A DNA stretch of 64,000 nucleotides from Porphyrobacter sp. IPPAS B-1204 (GCA_003724185.1 RHGM01000001.1:1510001-1574000); one strand, 5' to 3'; counted from the first letter of the stretch, positions 19,146 through 27,924 are shown. Notes: generated by a model not told the origin, from the letters alone. Program-made: numbers and translations.

Positions 19146-19933
19146 ATCGCGGTCCTGACGCTGAGCAATTCGGGGAAGAAGGCCTGTTTCAGCACGCCTT
19201 CCAGATAGGGCACGCCGGGGGTGCCCCCGGTGCCACGCTTGAACCCGATGATGCGTTCGACCGTCTTGAGGTGCCCGAAACGCCAGCGTTGGAAATGGTA
19301 TTCCAGATCGACCAGCTTTTCGGCCAGTTCATACAGATCCCAATGCTTCTGCGGATCACGGTAGATCGCCGCCCACGCTGCCTCGACACTGGCGTTATGG
19401 ACATAGGCGCTGGCCGGATCGCGCCCTGCCACGGCCGCATCAATCGCAAAGCCGCGTCGGGCCAGCAGGCGGATCGCGGCGTCATACAGGCTCGCCCGCC
19501 CGCACTCCGCTTCCAGCCGTTCGGCCCAGTCGGCGTTCGATTTGTGCAGCCGCACATGCTTGCTATCGCGCCCGCCGAGCATGAATTCCATCATCCGGTA
19601 CTGCGCCGACTGGAACCCGCTCGACGCGCCCAGATGCGGGCGGATCGCGGAATAATCATGCGGGGTCATGGTGCTGAGCACATCCCAGCTCTGGATCAAT
19701 TGCGCCTGCGCCCGCGCCACCCGCGCCAGCATCTTGAAGGCGGGTCGCAAATCGTCCGCCTCGATACATTCGCGCGCAGCGGTCAGTTCATGCAGGCACA
19801 GCTTGAGCCACAGCTCGCTCGCCTGATGAACGATGATGAACAATAGCTCGTCATGCGCATCGGATGACGGGTGCTGGGCGGCAAGGATGCGGTCCAGATC
19901 GAGATAGCTCGCATAGGTGACATGGGCGGTCAT
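19142..19933 (-). CDS. kynA: Tryptophan 2,3-dioxygenase
   Basis: This heme enzyme oxidises L-tryptophan to N-formylkynurenine. The 263-residue length is typical of bacterial TDO. The motifs TYASYLDLDRIL and FIIVHQASELWLKL (with the active-site His) are clear, as is the GTGGTPGVPYL substrate loop near the C-terminus. It is the first gene of a two-gene kynA-kynU operon. Confidence 0.96.
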   Translation of the reverse strand: MTAHVTYASYLDLDRILAAQHPSSDAHDELLFIIVHQASELWLKLCLHELTAARECIEADDLRPAFKMLARVARAQAQLIQSWDVLSTMTPHDYSAIRPHLGASSGFQSAQYRMMEFMLGGRDSKHVRLHKSNADWAERLEAECGRASLYDAAIRLLARRGFAIDAAVAGRDPASAYVHNASVEAAWAAIYRDPQKHWDLYELAEKLVDLEYHFQRWRFGHLKTVERIIGFKRGTGGTPGVPYLEGVLKQAFFPELLSVRTAI

Positions 19934-19969
19934 GCCGCGGTTCCTAGCCCGCTGCGGCGCGCAAGGAAA

Positions 19970-20404
19970 CTACCCCTTGATCCGGCCTTCGATGACCCGC
20001 GTTTCGGGATGGTGCTTGTCGATGTGTTTGAGGATGATCTTGAGGTTCCGGGTGTTCGACCGGAACACAAGATCAGCCGCATCCCCCACCAGTGGGATGG
20101 CGCCAATCGCGGTGTCGAACAGCACGTTCAGCCCCATCCGCGCCAGCTTCCATTTGGGCAGGCCAAGATTGCGCGCCTCCCACACGATATAGGCACCCAT
20201 CGCGCCGGTCACGATCTCGCCCAGCACCGGCACCAGACCGACAATCGCATCGAGCCCGACGGGAAAGTTGATGCCGGGAATGGTGAAGCTGCGCTCCAGC
20301 AGCTTTTCCATCGCGATCACCCGTGCCCGCACAGATGCGGCATCGGTGCCGGTTGGCAGGACGAACACAAGCGGTTCGGGGCGGGGCGGGATCGGCGTGT
20401 CCAT
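19970..20404 (-). CDS. DUF4112 domain membrane protein
   Basis: The 144-residue protein has the DUF4112 pattern: a central FPVGLDAIVGLVPVLGEIV hydrophobic segment and a repeat-like second half, AIGAIPLVGDAADLVFRSN. Two membrane-associated hairpins are likely. The function of the family is unknown. It is separated by 5 nt from the upstream binding-lipoprotein gene on the same strand, which suggests co-transcription. Confidence 0.85.
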   Translation of the reverse strand: MDTPIPPRPEPLVFVLPTGTDAASVRARVIAMEKLLERSFTIPGINFPVGLDAIVGLVPVLGEIVTGAMGAYIVWEARNLGLPKWKLARMGLNVLFDTAIGAIPLVGDAADLVFRSNTRNLKIILKHIDKHHPETRVIEGRIKG

Positions 20405-20409
20405 TCCCG

Positions 20410-21876
20410 TTATGTGGTGGGCTGCGACAGCGCGAACAAGGGGTGCATCCCCCAGACGTTGGGCAGGTAATTGCGGATCGTCCCGCGCACCAGCGACCAG
20501 CGCACCGGCGCACCGAGAGGGATGTAGACTTCGCGTTCGACGAGGGCCGCATGGGCCTCGACCAGCAACCGTTCGCGCACCGCCGCATCACGTTCGGTAA
20601 GAGACTCGCGGACCAGCGCATCGGCCTCGGGCGCGCACAGCCCCGCATTGAGGCTGCAATGAAACTGATTGAGATACCACGCGGACGCGGGATAGCGCGC
20701 CAACGTGTCGCGCAGTTCCAGATCGGCGGCATCGCCGGGCGCAACCCGGCGCACCGCCACGCCGATGCTGCCCCACGCTGACGCCAGCTCGCGCAGCAGG
20801 ATATCGCCGCCCGGTCCGGGTGGCAAAGCCAGCCGCACCACCGCCTCGCGTCCCGCGCCTGACCACGCGGCGACGCGGGCCGCAGCAACCCGGCGGCGTT
20901 CATCGAGCGAGGCGCCGTTCCAGCGGTCTGCCGGATAGGGCGGCGCGGTGAAGATATCGGTGGGCACGATCCAGCTGCTCTCCCGCCAACCGGCAAGCCC
21001 AAAACTGCGGATCAGCGCGGTGCGGTCAATCGCCATCGACAGCGCCTCGCGCCGTGCGGGATCGGCAAGGAAATCGGTCTCGCGCCGCACCATCAGCCCC
21101 AGCAGGCCAATGGCAGGATCGACCTGGATCGTCCCGCGCGACAGCGGGCCGACCTCGGCCTGCGGAAAGTCGATAAGCGTGCCGCCGAGCACCAGATCCA
21201 CATCCCCGCCGGCAAAGGCCGCAACCGCGCCCTGCGCCGACAGCGCCCGCACCGCGATCGGGCGGGCCACGTCCTCCCAATCCTCCAGTGCCGGAAGACC
21301 GCGCGATTCGGGCGGAAGGGCCGACAGGCGCGCGCGCGCTTCGTCGTCATTGCGCGACATCGCCATCGGCCCGGCCCCGCTGCCGTTCTTGACGAAGCCA
21401 AGCTCGGGCTGGGCCAGCAGCCGCAACAGATCGGGCATCGGCGATGTCAGGCGCACCTCCACCACCCGGCCGGTCATCGCCCGGATATCGCGCACCTTGG
21501 CCAGATCGAGCCCGAGCGATGTGCCGCGCAGGCGCGTGATGGCTCGGCGAAGCTGCTCGCGGGTGTCGGTGGCGGTGATCTCCTCGCCGTCGGGCCAGGC
21601 GCTGTCACGCAGACGGAAGATGTAGCTGAGGCCATCGTCGGTGACGATCCAGCGCTCGGCAATCGCCGGGATCACCTGTCCGGCCGGATCAAGCGCGACC
21701 AGCCCTTCATGGGTTGCTGCGCGGATGTGCTGGGCTGCCGGGGACAGGCGCACGCCCTGTTCGAAGGGATCATCGGGCGCGCCGATCACCGCCACCTCAA
21801 CCGGCCCCCGGCCGCCCGAAGGGCCGCAGGAGCACGTCGCCAAGGCAGCGAGCAGAGGCATCCAGAATCGCATCAC
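20410..21876 (-). CDS. Oligopeptide/solute-binding lipoprotein (SBP family 5), solitary
   Basis: The 488-residue protein has a signal sequence with a likely lipidated Cys around ALATCSCG. Family 5 ABC substrate-binding features follow: THEGLVALDPAGQVIP, IAERWIVTDDGLSYIFRLRD and DREALSMAIDRTALI-like segments. Such proteins bind peptides or other solutes for Opp/Dpp-type importers. No permease or ATPase genes are adjacent, so it either serves a distant transporter or has another periplasmic role. Confidence 0.85.
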   Translation of the reverse strand: MMRFWMPLLAALATCSCGPSGGRGPVEVAVIGAPDDPFEQGVRLSPAAQHIRAATHEGLVALDPAGQVIPAIAERWIVTDDGLSYIFRLRDSAWPDGEEITATDTREQLRRAITRLRGTSLGLDLAKVRDIRAMTGRVVEVRLTSPMPDLLRLLAQPELGFVKNGSGAGPMAMSRNDDEARARLSALPPESRGLPALEDWEDVARPIAVRALSAQGAVAAFAGGDVDLVLGGTLIDFPQAEVGPLSRGTIQVDPAIGLLGLMVRRETDFLADPARREALSMAIDRTALIRSFGLAGWRESSWIVPTDIFTAPPYPADRWNGASLDERRRVAAARVAAWSGAGREAVVRLALPPGPGGDILLRELASAWGSIGVAVRRVAPGDAADLELRDTLARYPASAWYLNQFHCSLNAGLCAPEADALVRESLTERDAAVRERLLVEAHAALVEREVYIPLGAPVRWSLVRGTIRNYLPNVWGMHPLFALSQPTT

Positions 21877-21954
21877 GGCCTGCCTAGCAGGTCGAAAGGC
21901 AGCGGTCAGCTTGCAGGCACGATACAGTCGTGGAACCCTGCCCGGCGCGGCAAG

Positions 21955-22332
21955 TCAGATCTTGCGCAGGCGGCCGGGTTCGGGCGGAGGGGGCGCACGG
22001 TGGGCCCACGATGGCTTGACGATGGCCGCTTCGGGAAGGTCATCGGTCTGCAACGGACGACGCGCCTTCTGCGAATCGATTTCCTCGTCAAACGCGATGC
22101 CAAAGCGGTTGTCTTGCACCCAGGCGACAGTGCCGCCCACCACACCGATATTGCGCAGCTCGATGGTGAGGCGGTGCCCGCGCTGCACGCGCATCTGGCC
22201 TTCCCCCATCATGCCGCCATCGGAGAGATTGCGAACCCGCACGCGATAAACGTCGGCGCTCTGTTCAACGCAGATGTCAGCCAGCAGGAACAGGCTGTCG
22301 CGCGCGACACTGCGTGTCTCAACCCCTGTCAT
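21955..22332 (-). CDS. PilZ domain protein
   Basis: The 125-residue protein starts at an ATG with GGAGG about 12 nt upstream. An alternative in-frame ATG at 22386 lacks such a site. The PilZ pattern is seen in VRNLSDGGMMGEG (the NxSxxG-type loop) and GTVAWVQDNRFGIAFDE. The classical RxxxR c-di-GMP switch is weak here (only RSVARDS), so nucleotide binding is uncertain. The C-terminal tail is Pro-rich. Confidence 0.85.
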   Translation of the reverse strand: MTGVETRSVARDSLFLLADICVEQSADVYRVRVRNLSDGGMMGEGQMRVQRGHRLTIELRNIGVVGGTVAWVQDNRFGIAFDEEIDSQKARRPLQTDDLPEAAIVKPSWAHRAPPPPEPGRLRKI

Positions 22333-22519
22333 TTCCGGACGCCTCCATAGCGGAAAACCAATCGAACATGCTCCGCAGATTGGCATAAGCCGCCCTGCCT
22401 CGATGTATCATCACTGGTGCGGCACTTGCGGTTAACGCCAAGTAAAGGACAAGCTGCGGATGTTGGTCTTGTCTCGGAGCGTCCCAAGGCGGCACAGGAT
22501 CGCCGCCACGGGTTCATGC

Positions 22520-22978
22520 TCAATCGTCGCGGGAGACCTTTTCGCGCCGTTCGTGGGCTTCCTGCGCCTCGACGGTCATGGTGGCGACAGGGCGGGCGAT
22601 CAGGCGGCGCAGGCCGATCGGATCGCCGGTGACTTCGCAATAGCCATAATCGCCCGAGTCAATGCGGCGCAGCGCGGAATCGATCTTGGAGACCAGCTTG
22701 CGCTGGCGATCACGGGTGCGCAGTTCGATGCCCCAGTCGGTCTCGCTCGACGCGCGATCAGTGAGGTCGGCTTCGCGGATCGGCCCATCCTGCAAGGATT
22801 GCAGCGTCTGCCCGGCGGCCGAGTGGATCGATCGTTTCCATTCCAGCAGCAGCATCCGGAAATAGGCCTGCTGGCGTTCGTTCATGTATTCCTCGTCTTC
22901 GCTCGGGACATAATCCGGAGCCAGAAGGCGCTTGGCCTTTTCGAGGACATCGATGTCGTCAGACGCGGTGGTTGGCAT
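22520..22978 (-). CDS. dksA: DksA, RNA polymerase-binding stringent-response factor
   Basis: The 152-residue protein has a coiled-coil N-terminal half (EEYMNERQQAYFRMLLLEWK) and the DksA C-terminal fold DYGYCEVTGDPIGLRRLIARP. Only one zinc-finger cysteine is kept, as in other alphaproteobacterial DksA proteins that work without a full C4 finger. It acts with ppGpp at promoters. The ATG start follows AGAGAG; the TTG just upstream is an alternative. Confidence 0.94.
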   Translation of the reverse strand: MPTTASDDIDVLEKAKRLLAPDYVPSEDEEYMNERQQAYFRMLLLEWKRSIHSAAGQTLQSLQDGPIREADLTDRASSETDWGIELRTRDRQRKLVSKIDSALRRIDSGDYGYCEVTGDPIGLRRLIARPVATMTVEAQEAHERREKVSRDD

Positions 22979-23242
22979 CAAGCTCTCTCATCCCGTGAGC
23001 CGCTGGGAAGACCATCGCGTCCTGACGCCCTGAATTTTTTCATTGGCTCACTTGGTCCCAGCAAGCTGAAGCAATGCGCGCCCTATAGGCAAGGCCCCCC
23101 GAGCGCACAAGCGGGTTTGGGCAGGAAGTGGGGGTCAAACAGAAAGTCGCAGCGCCGTTAACTAATTTTTGACCATAAACCCCGCAACTCTGGGTCACGG
23201 AAGGTCGCCGGGGGGCGATCTGGTGACTGACGGGGACTCAAT

Positions 23243-23563
23243 ATGAACATCATTGCCATCGATGCGAATGCTTCACGTGGAACATCGGCCGAAAGCCTGC
23301 TTGGTGCATGGCTGGCGGCGGCGAGCCAGGGTCAGGTGGGGGCCTGCTTCGACCTCGGGGTTGCCTTTTCGACCGGCAGCAACGGCGCGGACTGCGATCT
23401 GATCGAAGCGCACAAGTGGTTCAACCTTGCAGCAGCACGCGGACACGAGGAAGCCGCCCATTGCCGCGCTGATATCTCCGACGAGATGACCGCCCGTGAA
23501 ATCGCCGAAGCCCAGCGCCGTGCGCGCCAGTGGCTCGCCGAAGGTCGCCAGCGCGCAGCGTGA
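23243..23563 (+). CDS. Small Sel1-repeat (TPR-like) protein
   Basis: The 106-residue protein has one and a half Sel1-like repeats: GACFDLGVAFSTGSNG...DLIEAHKWFNLAAARGHEEAA. No signal peptide is visible. Sel1 repeats mediate protein-protein contacts. It is divergent from dksA, with about 260 nt between them that must hold both promoters. Confidence 0.8.
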   Translation: MNIIAIDANASRGTSAESLLGAWLAAASQGQVGACFDLGVAFSTGSNGADCDLIEAHKWFNLAAARGHEEAAHCRADISDEMTAREIAEAQRRARQWLAEGRQRAA

Positions 23564-23569
23564 GGGGCG

Positions 23570-24709
23570 TTAATCGCCTTTCCTGAACGGGGTGCGGCTG
23601 CCGAGGTAGAGCTGGTCGCTCGCCACCCCGGCCCGTTCACGTTTCAGGAAGTCGGCCACCGCGCTGCGGAAACCGGGATCGGCGATCCAGTGGGCGGACA
23701 AGGTCTGCACAGGCTCATATCCCCGCGCCAGCTTGTGCCCGCCTTGCGCGCCCGCCTCGACACGGCTCAGACCGCGCGCAATCGCGATATCGATCGCCTG
23801 ATAGTAACACAGCTCGAAATGCAGGAAGCGCACCTCGCGGGTGCAGCCCCAATACCGGCCATAAAGCGCATCGCGCCCGGCGAAATTGAGCGCGCCGGCA
23901 ATCGGCTGCGTCCCATCATAGGCAAGGATCAGGATGATCCTTTCCCCCATCCTTTCCCCCAGCAGACTGAAAGCCTCTCGCGTGAGGTAGGGCTGACCCC
24001 ATTTCCGCGCCCCGGTGTCCTGATAGAACACCCAGAAAGCGTCCCAATGCGCCTCGGTGATGTCGGCGCCGGTGAAATGCTGGATGGTCAGACCTTCTAC
24101 CGCGCTGCTGCGCTCCTTGCGCAAATCCTTGCGCTTGCGCGATGACAGCGCGGCGAGGAAGTCGTCGAAGCTGGCGTAGTCACGGTTGAACCAGTGGAAC
24201 TGGATGTCGGCGCGTGGCAGCCAGCCGGCCTCTTCGAACAGCGGCAATTGCGCAGGTTCAACGAAAGTCGCGTGGGCGCTCGACATTGTGTTCTGGAGAC
24301 AGACCGCCTCGGCACCCTTCAGCAGATGCGGAGCCAATGCCGGGTCGGACAGCAGCAAGCGCGGGCCGGTCGCCGGGGTGAATGGCGCCGCGATCTGGAG
24401 CTTGGGGTAGTACCGCCCGCCTGCCCGGTGCCAGGCATCGGCCCAGGCATGATCGAACACATATTCGCCCTGAGAATGCCCCTTGGCGTAGGATGGCATG
24501 GCAGCAAGCAGCTTGCCCGCATCATCGGTGATGACAATCGGCGCAGGCTCCCAGCCGGTGCCGGGGCCGACGCTGCCGGAATCCTCCATCGCTGTGAGGA
24601 ATTCGTGGGAAACGAACGGGTTGTCGTTCCCGCCCAGCGCGTTCCATTCTGCGCGGTCGAAGCTTCCGACCGACGGAGCGATACGCACGGTGAGCCCCTG
24701 ATCGCTCAT
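23570..24709 (-). CDS. GNAT-like N-acyltransferase (DUF482 / FemAB-type)
   Basis: The 379-residue protein matches the DUF482 group by NPFVSHEFLTAMEDSGSVG near the start, FDHAWADAWHRAG in the middle and the acceptor region FDDFLAALSSRKRKDLRKE. The fold is a double GNAT like that of FemAB transferases. The substrate is unknown. Its stop overlaps the start of the next gene's reading direction by 4 nt (24706-24709), which suggests coupling in a run with the GDPD and RidA genes. Confidence 0.87.
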   Translation of the reverse strand: MSDQGLTVRIAPSVGSFDRAEWNALGGNDNPFVSHEFLTAMEDSGSVGPGTGWEPAPIVITDDAGKLLAAMPSYAKGHSQGEYVFDHAWADAWHRAGGRYYPKLQIAAPFTPATGPRLLLSDPALAPHLLKGAEAVCLQNTMSSAHATFVEPAQLPLFEEAGWLPRADIQFHWFNRDYASFDDFLAALSSRKRKDLRKERSSAVEGLTIQHFTGADITEAHWDAFWVFYQDTGARKWGQPYLTREAFSLLGERMGERIILILAYDGTQPIAGALNFAGRDALYGRYWGCTREVRFLHFELCYYQAIDIAIARGLSRVEAGAQGGHKLARGYEPVQTLSAHWIADPGFRSAVADFLKRERAGVASDQLYLGSRTPFRKGD

Positions 24710-25434
24710 GCCAGCCCTTCACCCTCGGCGATCAGCGCATCAACGCAGTCCAAGGCCCGTTCGCGCAGGTGCGGCGAACGGATCGTCCAGCTCAGCAAGG
24801 GGCACCGATCCGCGCGCCACAGATCGGTGATGGCGTTGGGCAGGTCGCGGATATCGACAGCCAGAAAATCGGGTTGGGCCTGCTCCAGCGCACCGGGTGC
24901 GCGCCATGCGCTGCGAAAGCCGTGATCGAGGGTGTCGGTGCCAACCAGACCGCGAACAAGCCCCGGATCATGCTTGAAGAACCATCCGCCAACCCGCGGA
25001 TCGAAGCTCATCACCGCAAGCGCGCCCGTATAGCCAGCCAATTCCTGCGCGACCGCTGCGCAGGCGAGCGTCACATCATAGCCCGGCATCGACTTGACTT
25101 CGATCAGCAACGGCACCCGCCCTGCGACAAGATCGAGCAACGCCGCCAGCCGGAACGGTCCCTGATCGGTGCCAAGCAGGTGCAGCTGTTCAAGTTCGGC
25201 AGCGCTGCGGCCGACGACCAGCCCCTGCGCCTCGGTGAGCCGCGCAAGATCCCAGTCATGGAACACCATCGGTACCCCGTCGGCGCTCATCTGGATATCG
25301 CACTCGATACCCATGCCGGCCGCAATCGCGCCTTGCGCTGCCGCCAGCGAATTCTCCGGCACGCCTGCTCCGTGCAAGCCGCGATGGGCATATTCCCACC
25401 CCGTCAGCCAGTCCGGAGCGCGCCTTGCGGTCAT
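24706..25434 (-). CDS. Glycerophosphodiester phosphodiesterase (GDPD) family protein
   Basis: The 242-residue protein has the GDPD core: AHRGLHGAGVPENSLAA with the catalytic His and Arg, GIECDIQMSADGVPMVFHD with the metal ligands and second His, and LLIEVKS. These enzymes hydrolyse glycerophosphodiesters to glycerol-3-phosphate and an alcohol. No signal peptide is seen, so it is probably cytoplasmic. It overlaps both neighbours by 4 nt. Confidence 0.92.
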   Translation of the reverse strand: MTARRAPDWLTGWEYAHRGLHGAGVPENSLAAAQGAIAAGMGIECDIQMSADGVPMVFHDWDLARLTEAQGLVVGRSAAELEQLHLLGTDQGPFRLAALLDLVAGRVPLLIEVKSMPGYDVTLACAAVAQELAGYTGALAVMSFDPRVGGWFFKHDPGLVRGLVGTDTLDHGFRSAWRAPGALEQAQPDFLAVDIRDLPNAITDLWRADRCPLLSWTIRSPHLRERALDCVDALIAEGEGLA

Positions 25435-25886
25435 GCCTTCAGGGCGACGATCGCATCAACCTCGACCGCCGCGCCGCGCGGAAGCGCAGGCACGCCGACA
25501 GCTGCGCGCGCGTGCTGCCCGGCACCGCCGAAGATCTGTTCCATCAGGTCCGACGCGCCGTTGGCGACTTCCGGCTGCTCGGTGAAATCGGCGGTGCAGT
25601 TGATGAACGCGCCCAGCTTCACCACCCGCTCGACCTGATCCAGCAGCCCTGCCGCCTGAAGCTGGGCCACGATCATCAACCCGCAGGCGCGCGCGGCGGC
25701 CTTACCGGCTTCGACATCGACATCGTCACCCAAGCGGCCCTTGACCACCACACCGTCAACGAAGGGGAGCTGGCCCGAAACGTAGGCCATGCCGCTATGC
25801 ACCACGACCGGGACATAGCTGGCGACAGGCGCTGCGGCCTTGGGCAGGGTGATGCCGAGTTCGGCGAGGCGTGCGGTGTAGTTCAT
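25431..25886 (-). CDS. RidA/YjgF-like protein
   Basis: The 151-residue product starts MNYTARLAELGITLP; an upstream in-frame start would add ten residues without support. It has the RidA family 2 layout (SGQLPFVDG, KAAARACGLMIVAQLQAA, VEVDAIVAL). Classical RidA deaminates reactive enamines, but this longer subfamily lacks a proven activity. It sits in a coupled run with the GDPD and HAD genes. Confidence 0.88.
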   Translation of the reverse strand: MNYTARLAELGITLPKAAAPVASYVPVVVHSGMAYVSGQLPFVDGVVVKGRLGDDVDVEAGKAAARACGLMIVAQLQAAGLLDQVERVVKLGAFINCTADFTEQPEVANGASDLMEQIFGGAGQHARAAVGVPALPRGAAVEVDAIVALKA

Positions 25887-25888
25887 GG

Positions 25889-26509
25889 TCAGTCCTCCAG
25901 TCGTTCCAGCAGCCACGGCAGGGCTTCATCCCAGCGGTCAATCCTCGAATGGGCGTGGCCTGCCTTGTGGGCGCAATCAATGGCGTGGGCGATCATCGGC
26001 TCGCCGCACAAGTGCAGCCGCGTGACATGCGGCGTGATCTCGGCGACCGAGGCGTGGTGCTGGGCCAGATCATCGATGAACAGCGCGCGCGTGGGCGTGT
26101 ATTCGTCGATGATCGCCTTGAGCGCCGGGCCTTTGGGGCCCTGGTTGGTGAATACGCGGGCGTTGATCCCCACCGCAGCCAGCTGCGCCGCGCGGGCATC
26201 GCGGTGGCCGTCCACCAAGTTGGTCAGGATCACCACATCGGCTTTTTCGGCGAGAGTGTTGATCCCCTCCACCGCGCCGGCAATCGGCATCTGCGAGTCC
26301 ATTTCGTTGTCGAAGAACTTGCCAAGCATCCGCCAGATATCAGCCGGGGCCAGCAGCTCGCCGCTCTCCTTCCAGCGCAGCGCCTCGGCAAAATTGTGCC
26401 CTTCGAGGTGGAAGTTTATCCCCTCGCTCGCCTCCAGCCAGTCCTTGAAGGGGGCGACCATGTGCAGCAGCACTTCGTCGCAATCGGAGATGATCAGGGG
26501 TCGGTTCAT
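25889..26509 (-). CDS. HAD-superfamily hydrolase
   Basis: The 206-residue protein has HAD motif I as DCDEV (the nucleophile Asp and acid Asp kept), motif II VILTN, and motif IV IDDLAQHH. An all-helical cap lies between motifs I and II. It is likely a small-molecule phosphatase of unknown substrate. It starts with ATGA overlapping the end of the DUF3572 gene. Confidence 0.85.
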   Translation of the reverse strand: MNRPLIISDCDEVLLHMVAPFKDWLEASEGINFHLEGHNFAEALRWKESGELLAPADIWRMLGKFFDNEMDSQMPIAGAVEGINTLAEKADVVILTNLVDGHRDARAAQLAAVGINARVFTNQGPKGPALKAIIDEYTPTRALFIDDLAQHHASVAEITPHVTRLHLCGEPMIAHAIDCAHKAGHAHSRIDRWDEALPWLLERLED

Positions 26510-26715
26510 GCTTGCAAAGCGTCCTTGGCGGCAACCAGTTCCTCAGGCGTGACGGCCAGTGCCTCGGCGGCGCGGATTAGGTCGGGTTCGTGATTGGCGA
26601 GAAATTCGAGCGCGGAGGCAAGGATCATCGGGTCGCCCAGCCCGGTCCGCAGAGAATCGGGATCGAGGCCGGTCAATTCAAGGTAGCGCGCGGCGCGATC
26701 CTCGCATTCCAGCAC
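26506..26715 (-). CDS. DUF3572 family protein (N-terminus uncertain)
   Basis: From the first canonical start (GTG at 26713-26715) the product has 69 residues. It contains YLELTGLDPDSLR and FLANHEPDLIRAAEAL, typical of DUF3572. The family usually starts about 20 residues earlier. In the same frame the codons upstream read NPQALALAALGW, which fits the family, but no ATG, GTG or TTG precedes them. The open frame extends to an ATC at 26779-26781 preceded by AGGACAGGACA. The function is unknown. It lies next to divK, as in other alphaproteobacteria. Confidence 0.75.
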   Translation of the reverse strand: MLECEDRAARYLELTGLDPDSLRTGLGDPMILASALEFLANHEPDLIRAAEALAVTPEELVAAKDALQA

Positions 26716-26792
26716 CCAGCCAAGCGCCGCCAGCGCCAGCGCCTGGGGGTTTAATGGCTCGGATGGGGGGCGAAGCGGGATTGTCCTGTCCT

Positions 26793-26806
26793 TTAACCGA
26801 GGTTAA
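26793..26806. promoter_or_regulatory. Palindrome upstream of divK
   Basis: TTAACC-GA-GGTTAA is a perfect 6-bp dyad 31 nt before the divK start. It contains two TTAA cores separated by 6 nt, against the 7 nt of a classical CtrA box. It may be a CtrA-type or other operator; this is inference. Confidence 0.35.
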
Positions 26807-26836
26807 TCGTAGAGCGGGCGGTATGCGGGGCGTTCA

Positions 26837-27199
26837 GTGACAAAGCGGATCATGGTTGTCGAGGATAATGACCTCAACCGGAAGCTGTTCTGCGATGTCC
26901 TGCGCGCCAACGGCTTCGAGGTCGAACCGGTGGCCGATGGCAATGTGGTGCTGCAAACCGCACGCGACACATCGCCCGATCTCATCATCATGGATATCCA
27001 GCTGGGCGGCATATCCGGCGTCGATCTGATCGAAGCAGCCAAGCGTGACCGCAGGCTGGCAGGCATTCCGGTGCTGGCGGTGACGGCTTTCGCGGCCAAG
27101 GGCGACGAAGAACGCATCCGCGCCGCCGGGGCAGAAGGCTATCTGTCGAAGCCGGTCTCGATCGGGCCGTTCATGTCGGCGGTCAACGCGCTGGTGTGA
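26837..27199 (+). CDS. divK: DivK-like single-domain response regulator
   Basis: The 120-residue CheY-like receiver has acidic residues VVEDND, phospho-acceptor Asp in IIMDIQL, Thr in AVTAFA and Lys in LSKPVS. There is no output domain. The sequence matches DivK, which feeds the CckA-CtrA cell-cycle phosphorelay. The GTG start gives the usual DivK N-terminus. The DivK partner gene pleD is not adjacent. Confidence 0.88.
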   Translation: MTKRIMVVEDNDLNRKLFCDVLRANGFEVEPVADGNVVLQTARDTSPDLIIMDIQLGGISGVDLIEAAKRDRRLAGIPVLAVTAFAAKGDEERIRAAGAEGYLSKPVSIGPFMSAVNALV

Positions 27200-27212
27200 T
27201 GGCGGCGCGGCT

Positions 27213-27788
27213 TCAGCCCGCTTTGGCCGCATATTCGATCCCCGCTGTCACAGCCGTCAGGCACAATCCCGCCATGAAGCTTTTATAGGCATAGGCGAGG
27301 TACTTGTATTTCTTGCGCTGAAGCACCTGCCCGTTCTGGTAAATGTCGTGCAGCATCGTGCGGAACACCGTCTCGTCGGCGCGCAGTTCGGCGAGGATGC
27401 CATCGGTCCACGCGTCTTCGTCCATGTGGGCGAAGTATCCGAAGAACAGCGGATTGGGCTTGCCATCGGTGAGCCGCGCCGATCCCGGGCTGCTGACCGC
27501 AGGCAGAACGGCGAACACCGCACACATGGCCGAAACAAAGGCGAACACCGCCATGACGCCGAGTGACCACGGCAAGGTGCCATTGCTCGCCTGCCCCACT
27601 GCGACTGTGAAGACCAGAAAGGTAGCCCCCATCAGGATCGAAGCCTTGGTATCGGCCATCTGGCTCAGCGCCAGATTGATCTGCTGCGTGGTGCGCACGA
27701 GATGGATCGCATGATTGGAATAGCCGGACGGCGAAGGCAGCGAAGGCGCCGCTCCCGATGGTTCAGCCTGGGTCGATTTTTCAGCCAT
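27213..27788 (-). CDS. PycTM-like (DUF5706) membrane protein, no cyclase partner nearby
   Basis: The 191-residue protein has the DUF5706 signature TTQQINLALSQMADTKASILM. A TM hairpin (about residues 52-95) and a third TM near the C-terminus (FMAGLCLTAVTAGIEYAA) follow. In Pycsar anti-phage systems this domain is the membrane-disrupting effector triggered by cyclic nucleotides. Here no nucleotide cyclase gene is within reach, and the neighbours are divK and sphingolipid genes, so a housekeeping role is possible. Confidence 0.72.
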   Translation of the reverse strand: MAEKSTQAEPSGAAPSLPSPSGYSNHAIHLVRTTQQINLALSQMADTKASILMGATFLVFTVAVGQASNGTLPWSLGVMAVFAFVSAMCAVFAVLPAVSSPGSARLTDGKPNPLFFGYFAHMDEDAWTDGILAELRADETVFRTMLHDIYQNGQVLQRKKYKYLAYAYKSFMAGLCLTAVTAGIEYAAKAG

Positions 27789-27924
27789 TATTCCCCCCGG
27801 ACAGGCCGGACCGCACCCCACTGGCACGGCGAAAACTTGACAAGCTGCATCATCCGCCGCTTTGCAGGCGTAATATAGGGCAAGAGCCCGCCCGACAACC
27901 GACGTAAAGAAAGCACAGCCGCCC

